From Propionibacteriaceae bacterium (GTDB lineage Bacteria; Actinomycetota; Actinomycetes; Propionibacteriales; Propionibacteriaceae): a stretch of DNA of 35,520 nucleotides. Under the pieces are notes generated by a model. That model saw only the letters and a list, made by a program, of their open reading frames with translations, had not been told where the DNA came from and ran no database searches. The DNA is taken from NCBI GenBank assembly GCA_030529455.1, contig JAUMWV010000020.1, forward strand, positions 1 through 35,520, read 5' to 3'. Shown one piece after another: positions 1 through 7,144 of the stretch. The position numbers and the translations under genes were made by a program. Numbering within the stretch: position 1 is the first letter of the stretch; each line of letters opens with the position of its first letter.

Positions 1-1
1 A

Positions 2-952
2 CCCGAACCGGAACCCGAACCGCCGACCCCGCCCCACCAGCCGGACCAGCCGGATCAGCCCGAGCCGCCGGGCGATGTGCCCGACGGCGACACCGGCCCC
101 AGCGAACCCACCGGGGCGCCGCCGGTCGCCCCGAGCGGGGTCGCCGAGGCCGCCAAGCCGTTTCGGCCGCGCGAGCTGAAGGTGCGCGGCGTCGGTTCGG
201 GCGCCCCCGGGCGGCGCAGCCGCGCCATCACGACCTGGGGCCGCACCGTGGGGGCGTCCAACGCCGATGGGCGGGTCCACCTCGTCGCCACGCTGACCGC
301 GGCGGCGCCCCACCAGACCCCCGGCGCCCCGATCCGGTTCCGGCCCGAGCACGTGCGCACCGCCGTGACCCAGGGCAAGGAGTCCAACCTGATCCTGTTC
401 GCCGTGGACGCCTCCGGTTCCATGGCCGCCCGCCGCCGGATGGGCGAGGTCAAGACCGCGGTGCTGAGCCTGCTGATGGACGCCTACCAGCGGCGCGACC
501 GGGTGGGGCTGGTGACCTTCCGGGGTGGCGAGGCCTCGCTGTCGTTGCCGCCGACCCGCTCGGTCGAAGCCGCCGCCCGGTGCCTGGCCGACCTGCCGCA
601 CGGCGGCCGCACCCCGCTCGCGGAGGGCCTCACCGCCACCGCGCACACGCTGCAGGTGGAACGCACCCGGGACCCGAACCAGCGGGCCCTCGTCGTGCTC
701 GTCACCGACGGCCGGGCGACGGCCGGGGAGAACGCGCTGGCCAGGGCGCGACAGATCGCCGACGCCTGGGCGGGGCTCGGCACCGAGACCATCGTCGTGG
801 ACTGCGAGTCGGGCCGGTTCCGGTTGGGGCTGGCCGCCGACTTCGCGGCGCGGATGGGTGCCAGCTATCTGCCCCTGGCCGAGGTCGCCGCCCAGCACCT
901 GGTCGATGCCGTGCGGGCCGCCACGGCCCCAGAGATGAGGAGGAGCGCCTGA
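2..952 (+). CDS. Magnesium/cobalt-chelatase subunit D-like VWA protein (5' end outside window)
   Basis: The reading frame is open from the first bases, so this is the 3' part (316 codons) of a longer gene. The visible part begins with a Pro/Glu/Asp-rich linker (about residues 1-45), followed by a basic stretch. It ends in a von Willebrand A domain with an intact MIDAS: DASGS just after 'LILFAV', a conserved Thr in 'GGRTPLAEGL', and 'VTDGRAT'. AAA+ module, acidic Pro-rich linker and VWA domain is the arrangement of ChlD/BchD; only linker and VWA are seen here. Family knowledge plus position before cobO suggest a partner in metal insertion into the corrin ring, probably with a CobN-type subunit encoded elsewhere. 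The same order (chelatase, cobO, cobB, SUMT) occurs in mycobacteria. Its stop shares one base with the cobO start. Function as cobalt rather than magnesium chelatase is inferred. Confidence 0.8.
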   Translation, partial: PEPEPEPPTPPHQPDQPDQPEPPGDVPDGDTGPSEPTGAPPVAPSGVAEAAKPFRPRELKVRGVGSGAPGRRSRAITTWGRTVGASNADGRVHLVATLTAAAPHQTPGAPIRFRPEHVRTAVTQGKESNLILFAVDASGSMAARRRMGEVKTAVLSLLMDAYQRRDRVGLVTFRGGEASLSLPPTRSVEAAARCLADLPHGGRTPLAEGLTATAHTLQVERTRDPNQRALVVLVTDGRATAGENALARARQIADAWAGLGTETIVVDCESGRFRLGLAADFAARMGASYLPLAEVAAQHLVDAVRAATAPEMRRSA

Positions 953-1566
953 TGGCGAAGGGAGAGACCCCGGTCGTCGCCGACGACGGGCTGACCACGC
1001 GGCAGCGCCGCAACCGGCCCCTACTGATCGTCCACGCGGGCGAGGGCAAAGGCAAGTCGACCGCAGCGTTCGGGCTCGCGCTGCGCGGCTGGAACCAGGG
1101 GTGGAACATCGGGGTGTTCCAGTTCGTCAAATCGGCCAAGTGGCGGGTCGGGGAACAGACCGCGCTGGAGGCCCTCAACCGGGTGCACGCCGAGACCGGC
1201 CAGGGCGGACCGGTCGAGTGGCACAAGATGGGCTCGGGCTGGTCCTGGGCGCGCAAGCAGGGCAGCGAAGAGGACCATGCCGCCGTGGCCCGGGAGGGCT
1301 GGGAGGAGATCAAGCGCAGGCTCGCGGCCGAGACCCACCAGCTCTACGTCCTCGACGAGTTCGCCTACGTCCTGAAGTGGGGCTGGGTGGACACCGATGA
1401 CGTGGTGCGGACGCTGCGGGAGCGTCCCGGCTACCAGCACGTCGTCATCACCGGACGCAACCCGGCGCCCGAGGTGCTGGAGATCGCCGACCTGGTGACT
1501 GAGATGACCAAGATCAAGCACCCCTTCGACGCGGGCCAGAAGGGCCAGAAGGGCATCGAGTGGTGA
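952..1566 (+). CDS. cobO: Corrinoid adenosyltransferase CobO (CobA/BtuR family)
   Basis: A 204-residue protein, normal for the family. It transfers the 5'-deoxyadenosyl group of ATP to the cobalt of a reduced corrinoid in the cytoplasm. It has a basic N-terminus (about residues 16-22) typical of the CobO N-tail, a P-loop GEGKGKST at residues 30-37 and a Walker-B-like 'LDEFAYVLKWGWV' segment; 'VVITGRNPAPEVLEIADLVTEM' near the C-terminus is diagnostic. The start is ATG 952, sharing its A with the upstream TGA and preceded by GAGGAGG about 10 nt upstream. The last codons overlap the GTG of the next gene, so translation is probably coupled along the operon. Nothing looks degenerate. Confidence 0.95.
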   Translation: MAKGETPVVADDGLTTRQRRNRPLLIVHAGEGKGKSTAAFGLALRGWNQGWNIGVFQFVKSAKWRVGEQTALEALNRVHAETGQGGPVEWHKMGSGWSWARKQGSEEDHAAVAREGWEEIKRRLAAETHQLYVLDEFAYVLKWGWVDTDDVVRTLRERPGYQHVVITGRNPAPEVLEIADLVTEMTKIKHPFDAGQKGQKGIEW

Positions 1567-4028
1567 GTGGCGGACAGCCGACCCAGCACCGCCTGCCGCG
1601 CGTCCTCGTCGCGGCCGCGGCCTCCGGGCAGGGCAAGACAACCATCGCTGTCGGGTTGATGGCGGCGCTGGCGCGCAGCGGGTTGGAGGTCTCTCCCGGC
1701 AAGGTCGGGCCGGACTACATCGACCCCGGTTATCACGCCCTGGCGACGGGGCGGCCGGGCCGCAACCTCGACCCGTGGCTCGTCGGGGAGGAACGCATCC
1801 CCGGCCTGGTGCTGCACGCGGCGCTGACCCCCAGACCGGCCGATATCGCCGTCATTGAGGGCGTCATGGGCCTGTTCGACGGACAGCTCGGCACCGATGG
1901 TTTCGCCTCCAGCGCCCACATCGCCAGGCTGACCCATAGCCCGGTCGTGCTGGTGCTCGACATCTCCTCGGCGTCTCGGACCATCGGCGCGACCGTGGCG
2001 GGCATGAAAGCCTTCGCCCCCGACCTGGACATCGCCGGGGTCATCCTCAACAAGGTCGGCTCTCCCCGGCACGCGGACGAGGTGCGCCGCGCGGTCGAGG
2101 GGATCGGGGTGCCGGTGATCGGCGCCCTGCCCCGCGACGCGGGAGTCAGCGCCCCCTCGCGGCACCTCGGGCTGATCCCGGCGGCGGAACGCCCAGAGGC
2201 GGCCGCACGCCTGGACCGGATCGCCGAACAGGTCGCCGAGTACATCTGCCTGGACACCTTCGGCGAGATCGCCCGCACCGCCCCGCCGCTGGCCGGGCTG
2301 CCGTGGTCTCCGCCGGAAGCGGTGACCGGTGGGCGGCCGGTGGTCGCGGTGGCGGGCGGTCGCGCCTTCACCTTCCGCTACGCCGAGACCGACGAGATCC
2401 TGCGCGGGCTGGGGTGCGAGCCGGTCGTCTTCGACCCGGCCGTGGACGCCCAGCTGCCGCCCGGAACCCGCGGACTGTACCTCGGGGGCGGGTTCCCCGA
2501 GGTGCACGCCAGGTCCCTGGAGACCAACACCCGGCTGCTCGCCGACATCCGCGACGCCGTCGCCTCGGGGATGCCGACGGTCGCCGAGTGCGCGGGGCTG
2601 CTCTACCTGTGCCAGCGGGTCGATGGGCACTCCTTCGTCGGGGCCGTCCCGGCCGAGGCGGCGATGCACCCCCGGCTGACGCTCGGCTACCGTGAGGCGC
2701 GCCTGGCCTCCGACAGCATTCTCGGCCCGGCCGGGGCGCTGGTGCGCGGGCACGAGTTCCACCGCACCCGCACCTCACCGGGCGCGGGGGACCATCCGGC
2801 CTGGTCCTGGGACGGCGCCGGGGAGGGCTTCGTGCTGGACCCCACCGGTTCAGGACTGGCAAGCGTCCACGCCTCCTACCTGCACGTGCACTGGGCTGGC
2901 TGCCCCGACCTGGCCCAGGGTTTCGCGTCCGCGGCTGGGGCCTGGCAGCCACGGGGGGATCGCGCGGGCGCCCCGGTGGCGGCCGCGCCGCAGCACGCTG
3001 GCACGCAGGGCGTGGCCGAGCCCGTCGACCCGCTGTCCCACCACGGCGACGCCGAGGTGGGCGAGGGCCTGGCCGACTTCGCGGTGAACGTCCGCCTGGA
3101 GGCCCCGCCGCCGTGGCTGGCCCGCGTGGTCAACGCGGCCACCGCGAGGCTCGGCTCCTACCCGGACCGCAGGCAGGCCAGGGAGGCGCTGGCCCGCCAC
3201 CACCGGGTGGCCCCGGAGATGGTGCTGCCGACCGCCGGTGCCGCGGAGGCGTTCACGCTGATCGCCGCGGCCATCGAAGGCAGGGCGCTCGTCGTGCACC
3301 CGCAGTTCACCGAGCCGGAGGCTGCCCTGAAGCGGGCCGGACGCGAGGTGACCCGGCACGTGCTGGCGGAACCCTTCGGTTTAGACCCGGACGGGGTCGA
3401 GGCGGCCGACCTCATCGTCGTCGGCAACCCGACCAACCCGACCGGGGTGCTGCACGGGGCGGCCGGGCTGCGCAGGCTGCGCGCCGGGGTCCTCGTCGTC
3501 GACGAGGCCTTCATGGACGCGGTGCCCGGCGAACCGGAATCGCTGATCGGCGGCGACATGAACGGGGTGCTCGTCCTGCGGTCGCTGACCAAGACCTGGG
3601 GGCTGGCCGGGCTGCGGGCCGGTTACGTCGTCGGGGACCCCGCGCTGATCGCCGCCCTGGACGCCCAGCAGACCCCGTGGTCGGTCAGCACGCCCGCGCT
3701 CGCCGTGATGGATGCCCTAGCGACGCCGTCGGCGGCGGCGCAGGCCGCGGAGGCCGCCGAGGCCTTCGGGCTGTGGCGCGACCACCTCAACCACGGATTG
3801 CGCCAGCTCGGTGTCGCTGCGATACCATCGTCGGCGCCGTTCGTGCTCGCCCGGGTGGGAGAGGGGGTCCACGGCGCGCTGCGAGAGAGGGGCTTCGCCG
3901 TGCGCCGGGCCGACACTTTCCCCGGCCTCGACGGCTCCTACGTCAGGATCGCGGTCCGCGATCCGCACACGACGGACGCTCTACTGCGCGAACTGCGCGC
4001 CATCAGGAAGGAACAGAATGCCGGGTGA
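1563..4028 (+). CDS. cobB: Fusion: cobyrinate a,c-diamide synthase (CobB) + threonine-phosphate decarboxylase-like PLP enzyme (CobC)
   Basis: One uninterrupted frame of 821 codons carries two enzymes. Residues about 10-460 are CobB/CbiA. They contain a P-loop-like ASGQGKTT (20-27), 'KVGPDYIDPGYH', and a class-I glutaminase domain with nucleophile Cys343 in AECAG and 'SYLHVHW' around His441/His443. This half amidates cobyrinate side chains a and c using glutamine and ATP. After a loose Ala/Gly/Pro linker (about 463-495), residues about 500-821 form a fold-type-I PLP enzyme of the CobC/CobD/HisC group. It has the 'GNPTNPTG' motif, 'VVDEAFMD', PLP lysine Lys677 in SLTKTWG and the C-terminal 'VRIAVRDP' arginines. 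Relatives make (R)-1-amino-2-propanol phosphate, the substrate of CbiB encoded downstream. GTG 1563 overlaps the cobO stop (GTGA); GTG 1560 is an alternative. CobB activity is near certain; the exact activity of the second half is inferred. Confidence 0.93.
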   Translation: MSGGQPTQHRLPRVLVAAAASGQGKTTIAVGLMAALARSGLEVSPGKVGPDYIDPGYHALATGRPGRNLDPWLVGEERIPGLVLHAALTPRPADIAVIEGVMGLFDGQLGTDGFASSAHIARLTHSPVVLVLDISSASRTIGATVAGMKAFAPDLDIAGVILNKVGSPRHADEVRRAVEGIGVPVIGALPRDAGVSAPSRHLGLIPAAERPEAAARLDRIAEQVAEYICLDTFGEIARTAPPLAGLPWSPPEAVTGGRPVVAVAGGRAFTFRYAETDEILRGLGCEPVVFDPAVDAQLPPGTRGLYLGGGFPEVHARSLETNTRLLADIRDAVASGMPTVAECAGLLYLCQRVDGHSFVGAVPAEAAMHPRLTLGYREARLASDSILGPAGALVRGHEFHRTRTSPGAGDHPAWSWDGAGEGFVLDPTGSGLASVHASYLHVHWAGCPDLAQGFASAAGAWQPRGDRAGAPVAAAPQHAGTQGVAEPVDPLSHHGDAEVGEGLADFAVNVRLEAPPPWLARVVNAATARLGSYPDRRQAREALARHHRVAPEMVLPTAGAAEAFTLIAAAIEGRALVVHPQFTEPEAALKRAGREVTRHVLAEPFGLDPDGVEAADLIVVGNPTNPTGVLHGAAGLRRLRAGVLVVDEAFMDAVPGEPESLIGGDMNGVLVLRSLTKTWGLAGLRAGYVVGDPALIAALDAQQTPWSVSTPALAVMDALATPSAAAQAAEAAEAFGLWRDHLNHGLRQLGVAAIPSSAPFVLARVGEGVHGALRERGFAVRRADTFPGLDGSYVRIAVRDPHTTDALLRELRAIRKEQNAG

Positions 4029-4746
4029 AGTCATCCTGGTCGGTGGGGGACCGGGCGATCCGGGGTTGCTGACCCTCGCCGGAATGGACGCGCTCACCAG
4101 CGCGGATGTCATCGTCTACGACCGGCTGGCCCCGCTGTCGCTGCTGGACGGTTGCACGGGGGAGAAGATCCCGGTGGGCAAGATCCCCCGCGGCCCGTTC
4201 ACCCCGCAAGAGGCCATCAACGAGCTGCTGGTGACCCATGCCCGGGCGGGCAAGAAAGTGGTCCGGTTCAAGGGCGGGGACTCCTTCGTCTTCGGCCGCG
4301 GCGGCGAGGAGTGGGACTACTGCACCGCCCACGGCGTCAAGATCACCACGATCCCTGGTGTCACCTCGGCGGTCGCGGTGCCGGAACTGGCCGGGATTCC
4401 CGTCACGCACCGCTCCCTGACGCAGGGCTTCGTCACGGTGTCCGGCCACGTCGGGCCCGGGCACCCCGAATCCACCGTCAACTGGGCCGCGCTGGCGCAG
4501 GCCAACCTCACGATCGTGATCCTCATGGGGGTGCAGGCGCTGCCGGAGATCACCGCCGAGCTCGTCGCTTCCGGGCTCGACGCCGACACCCCCGCCGCCG
4601 TGATCGCCGACGGCGGGCTGCCGAGCCAGCGGGTCGTCCGGGCCAGGCTCGCCGACATCGCCGCCGCCGCCCGCGAGGCCGACATCCATCCCCCCGCCAT
4701 CACCGTCATCGGAGACGTGACCACCGCACTGAAGGAGTTCTCATGA
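4018..4746 (+). CDS. cobA: Uroporphyrinogen-III C-methyltransferase (SUMT)
   Basis: A 242-residue stand-alone SAM-dependent methyltransferase without the CysG dehydrogenase/ferrochelatase half. It methylates uroporphyrinogen III at C2 and C7 to give precorrin-2, the branch point to cobalamin and siroheme. Diagnostic segments run in order: 'VGGGPGDPGLLTLAG' at the N-terminus, 'ADVIVYDRL', 'VRFKGGDSFVFGRGGEE', 'PGVTSAVAVPELAGIPVTHR' and 'VSGHVGP'. ATG 4018 lies 11 nt inside the cobB-cobC gene and is preceded by AGGAAGGA at good spacing. The stop overlaps the cobT start as ATGA. Although it acts at the beginning of the pathway, it sits among late-step genes, as in mycobacterial cob clusters. Confidence 0.95.
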   Translation: MPGEVILVGGGPGDPGLLTLAGMDALTSADVIVYDRLAPLSLLDGCTGEKIPVGKIPRGPFTPQEAINELLVTHARAGKKVVRFKGGDSFVFGRGGEEWDYCTAHGVKITTIPGVTSAVAVPELAGIPVTHRSLTQGFVTVSGHVGPGHPESTVNWAALAQANLTIVILMGVQALPEITAELVASGLDADTPAAVIADGGLPSQRVVRARLADIAAAAREADIHPPAITVIGDVTTALKEFS

Positions 4747-5759
4747 TTCTGCCCCCCAACGCAACGGTTCACCAGGAGGCGCTGAGTCGGCTCGACGCCC
4801 TGGCTAAGCCGCTCGGCGCGCTCGGCCGCCTCGAGGAGCTGGGCGCGTTCATCGCCGCGTGCCAGGGCGAATGCCCGCCCCGCCCGCTCGACCGGGTTCG
4901 CGCGGTGCTGCTGGCCGGTGATCACGGCGCGGTGGCCAATGGTGTCGCGTCCTATCCCAAGGAAGTGACGGTGGCGATGGTGCACGCGCTGCTGGCCGGG
5001 GTGGCCGGGATGAGCGTGCTCGCCGCACAGCACGGCGTGGGGGTGCGCGTCCTAGACATCGCCGTGGACGCCGACTTGGACGTCCCGGCTGAGGTGACGG
5101 CACACAAGCTGGGCAAGTCCTGCGGCTCGATCGACCGCGAGGACGCCCTGAGCCTGGACGCCTGCTCCCAGGCGCTCGCCACGGGCGCCGCCATCGCCGC
5201 CGAGGAGGTCGAGGCTGGCGCCCAGCTGCTCATCGTCGGTGACCTGGGCATCGGCAACACCACCCCCGCGGCGGCACTCATCGCGTCCCAGCTGGGCCTG
5301 CCCGCAGCTCAGGTGACCGGGCGAGGGGCCGGGCTCAGCGACGAGGGGCTCGCGACCAAGACGGCGTTCGTGCAGCGCGCGCTGGACCGCACGGCCGGGA
5401 TCAGCGATCCGACCCAACGGCTGGCGGCGCTGGGATCGGCCGACCTCGCGGTGGGGGCGGGCATCTATATCGAGGCGGCCCGCCGCGGCGTCCCCGTGCT
5501 GCTGGACGGGGTCATCTCGGTCGCCGAGGCGCTGCTGGCCGAGGCCATCGCCCCCGGCGCGAAGGCGTGGATGATCGCTGGCCACCGCTCGGTGGAACCC
5601 GCCCAGGGCTACGCCTTGGAGTCGCTCGGGCTGGAGCCGCTGCTCGACCTGAGGATGAGGCTCGGCGAGGGCAGTGGGGCGATGACCGCGCTGCCGCTGG
5701 TCCGTTCCGGGGTGGCGATCATCCGCGACATGGCGCTGCTGGCCGATCTGGTCGGATGA
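4743..5759 (+). CDS. cobT: Nicotinate-nucleotide:dimethylbenzimidazole phosphoribosyltransferase
   Basis: A 338-residue cytoplasmic enzyme of lower-ligand (nucleotide loop) assembly. It moves phosphoribose from nicotinate mononucleotide to 5,6-dimethylbenzimidazole, giving alpha-ribazole phosphate. Family segments are 'LDALAKPLGALGRLEELG' near the N-terminus, 'LLAGDHGAVANGVASYPKEVT', the glycine-rich 'VGDLGIGNTTPAAAL' and, near the C-terminus, 'LRMRLGEGSGAM', which holds the glutamate corresponding to the known catalytic base. Length is normal. The start ATG overlaps the cobA stop (ATGA), and the stop overlaps the cbiB start in the same way. No cobS or cobU follows, so nucleotide-loop completion must be encoded elsewhere. 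Confidence 0.96.
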   Translation: MILPPNATVHQEALSRLDALAKPLGALGRLEELGAFIAACQGECPPRPLDRVRAVLLAGDHGAVANGVASYPKEVTVAMVHALLAGVAGMSVLAAQHGVGVRVLDIAVDADLDVPAEVTAHKLGKSCGSIDREDALSLDACSQALATGAAIAAEEVEAGAQLLIVGDLGIGNTTPAAALIASQLGLPAAQVTGRGAGLSDEGLATKTAFVQRALDRTAGISDPTQRLAALGSADLAVGAGIYIEAARRGVPVLLDGVISVAEALLAEAIAPGAKAWMIAGHRSVEPAQGYALESLGLEPLLDLRMRLGEGSGAMTALPLVRSGVAIIRDMALLADLVG

Positions 5760-6703
5760 GCTGGCCGCGGGCCCTCGGGCTGGCGCTGGGCTTCGCCGCC
5801 GACCGGGTCCTCGGCGATCCGCAGCGCGGCCACCCGGTGGCGCTGTTCGGGTCGGCCGCGGCGGCGCTGGAGAGGCGAACCTATGCCGACTCCCGGGTCG
5901 CCGGTGTGGCCCACGAGGCGCTGCTGGTGGGTGGGGCGTGCGCGCTCGGCGCGGCGCTAGAGGCCGCCGGGGTGCGCCGTTCCCGGTTCGGCGGGATGCT
6001 GTCGGTGGTCGGCACCGCCGCGGCCACCTTCGTGGTGCTCGGGGGGACCACACTGGGACGCGAGGCCGAGGCCGTCGCTGCCCGGCTGGCGGAGCCTGAC
6101 CTGCCCGGGGCCCGCGAGCAGGTCGCCCGGATCGTCGGGCGCAATACCGCCAGCCTCACCGCCACCGAGGTCGCCCGGGCGGCCGTCGAGACGGTCGCCG
6201 AGAACACCACGGACGCCGTGGTCGCACCGCTGTTCTGGGGCGCCCTGTGCGGGCTGCCCGGGCTGCTCGGCTACCGGGCGGTCAACACCATGGACGCGAT
6301 GGTCGGTCACAAGTCGCCCCGCTACCTTAGGTTCGGGTGGGCGGCCGCCCGGCTCGACGACGCCGCCAACTGGGTGCCCGCCCGGTTGAGCGCCCTCCTG
6401 GTCGCGGCAGTCCGCCCCCGCAGCGCGAGCAGCGTCGCCCGGATCGTGGCCAGGGACGCCGCCCAGCATCCCAGCCCCAACGCGGGCCAGGTGGAGTCGG
6501 CCTTCGCCGCGGCGCTCGGCGTCCGGCTCGGCGGGGCCAACACCTACGAGGGCACCGTCGAGGACCGGGGAAGCCTGGGCGATGGCCGGGAGGTGATGCC
6601 GTCGGACATCCACGCCGCGGTGCGGCTATCCAAGGCGGTGGGTCTCGCCGCGGCCGCGTGCGCGGCCCTGGGTGCGCTGGCCGTCCGCCGCAGGCGCCGC
6701 TGA
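5756..6703 (+). CDS. cbiB: Adenosylcobinamide-phosphate synthase CbiB/CobD (membrane)
   Basis: A 315-residue integral membrane protein with several hydrophobic segments (about residues 50-75, 80-100, 160-180 and a C-terminal segment ending in a run of arginines). It joins the aminopropanol (phosphate) moiety to adenosylcobyrate. Recognisable motifs are 'DRVLGDPQRGHPVALFG' at the N-terminus, 'AVETVAENTTDAVVAPLFW', 'YRAVNTMDAMVGH' and 'HPSPNAGQVESAFAAALGVRLGG'. ATG 5756 overlaps the cobT stop (ATGA). It is the last gene of the operon and is followed by a convergent minus-strand gene after 48 nt. The fused CobC domain three genes upstream is the likely supplier of its second substrate. Confidence 0.94.
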   Translation: MSWPRALGLALGFAADRVLGDPQRGHPVALFGSAAAALERRTYADSRVAGVAHEALLVGGACALGAALEAAGVRRSRFGGMLSVVGTAAATFVVLGGTTLGREAEAVAARLAEPDLPGAREQVARIVGRNTASLTATEVARAAVETVAENTTDAVVAPLFWGALCGLPGLLGYRAVNTMDAMVGHKSPRYLRFGWAAARLDDAANWVPARLSALLVAAVRPRSASSVARIVARDAAQHPSPNAGQVESAFAAALGVRLGGANTYEGTVEDRGSLGDGREVMPSDIHAAVRLSKAVGLAAAACAALGALAVRRRRR

Positions 6704-6718
6704 CACCGGCGGGGCCAT

Positions 6719-6733
6719 CCGGGACCGGCCCGG
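6719..6733. terminator. Small GC hairpin between convergent cbiB and the DUF3040 gene
   Basis: The 48-nt convergent spacer holds a 5-bp perfect stem (CCGGG/CCCGG) with a 5-nt loop. There is no T-run on either strand. It may act as a weak bidirectional terminator; the call rests only on position and the short stem. Confidence 0.25.
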
Positions 6734-6751
6734 GCTAACGGCCAGCGGTGT

Positions 6752-7144
6752 TCAGCGTCCCTCGTCCTGGCGGCGGCGCCAGCGTTCCTCCATCTTCTCC
6801 ATGAACTGCTGCACCGAATCGGCCTGGGACTGGGCTGGCTGTTTGGGCGCGGAGGACTTTTCGACGGGGTCGATGTCGTTGACGTGCTGCCAGGAACTGA
6901 TGGCGATGATCGCGGCGGCCAGCATGACGATGAAACCGGCCACGCTGACGATGGGGCTGATTCGCAGCCCGGCGACCAGCGCCACGATGCCGATGACGAA
7001 ACCGAGCCCGGCGAGGGCTGCGCGCCGCCGGTGCAGGGACCGGGTGCCGGTGCCGCGAAGGGTGTCGGCGAGGTGCGGGTCCTCGGCGGCCAGCGACGCT
7101 TCAAGCTGCGCGAGTAGGCGCTTCTCGTCCTCAGAGAGGGCCAT
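6752..7144 (-). CDS. DUF3040 small membrane protein
   Basis: A 130-residue protein matching the actinobacterial DUF3040 pattern. It has 'MALSEDEKRLLAQLEASLAAEDP' at the start, a basic patch, then two hydrophobic segments (about residues 42-60 and 65-84) separated by a short turn, and a polar tail rich in Gln, Glu and Arg. The start is ATG 7144 because AGGAGG lies five bases upstream on the minus strand (7150-7155); an upstream in-frame start would lack this. The gene begins inside the last 14 nt of the transglutaminase gene, so it is the last member of the moxR operon. No biochemical function is known to me. A relative lies near mraZ in mycobacteria, which supports a conserved link to the division locus. 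Confidence 0.85.
   Translation of the reverse strand: MALSEDEKRLLAQLEASLAAEDPHLADTLRGTGTRSLHRRRAALAGLGFVIGIVALVAGLRISPIVSVAGFIVMLAAAIIAISSWQHVNDIDPVEKSSAPKQPAQSQADSVQQFMEKMEERWRRRQDEGR

Noticed and set aside
77..952. A complete gene starting at GTG 77
   Set aside because: The frame is open upstream to the window edge with the same Pro/acidic linker composition, and a lone linker plus VWA domain is unlikely; it is the 3' part of a longer chelatase-type gene.
1..6703. Possible cobalamin riboswitch in the cob operon
   Set aside because: The genes overlap end to end and the operon's 5' end is outside the window; no leader region is available to hold one.
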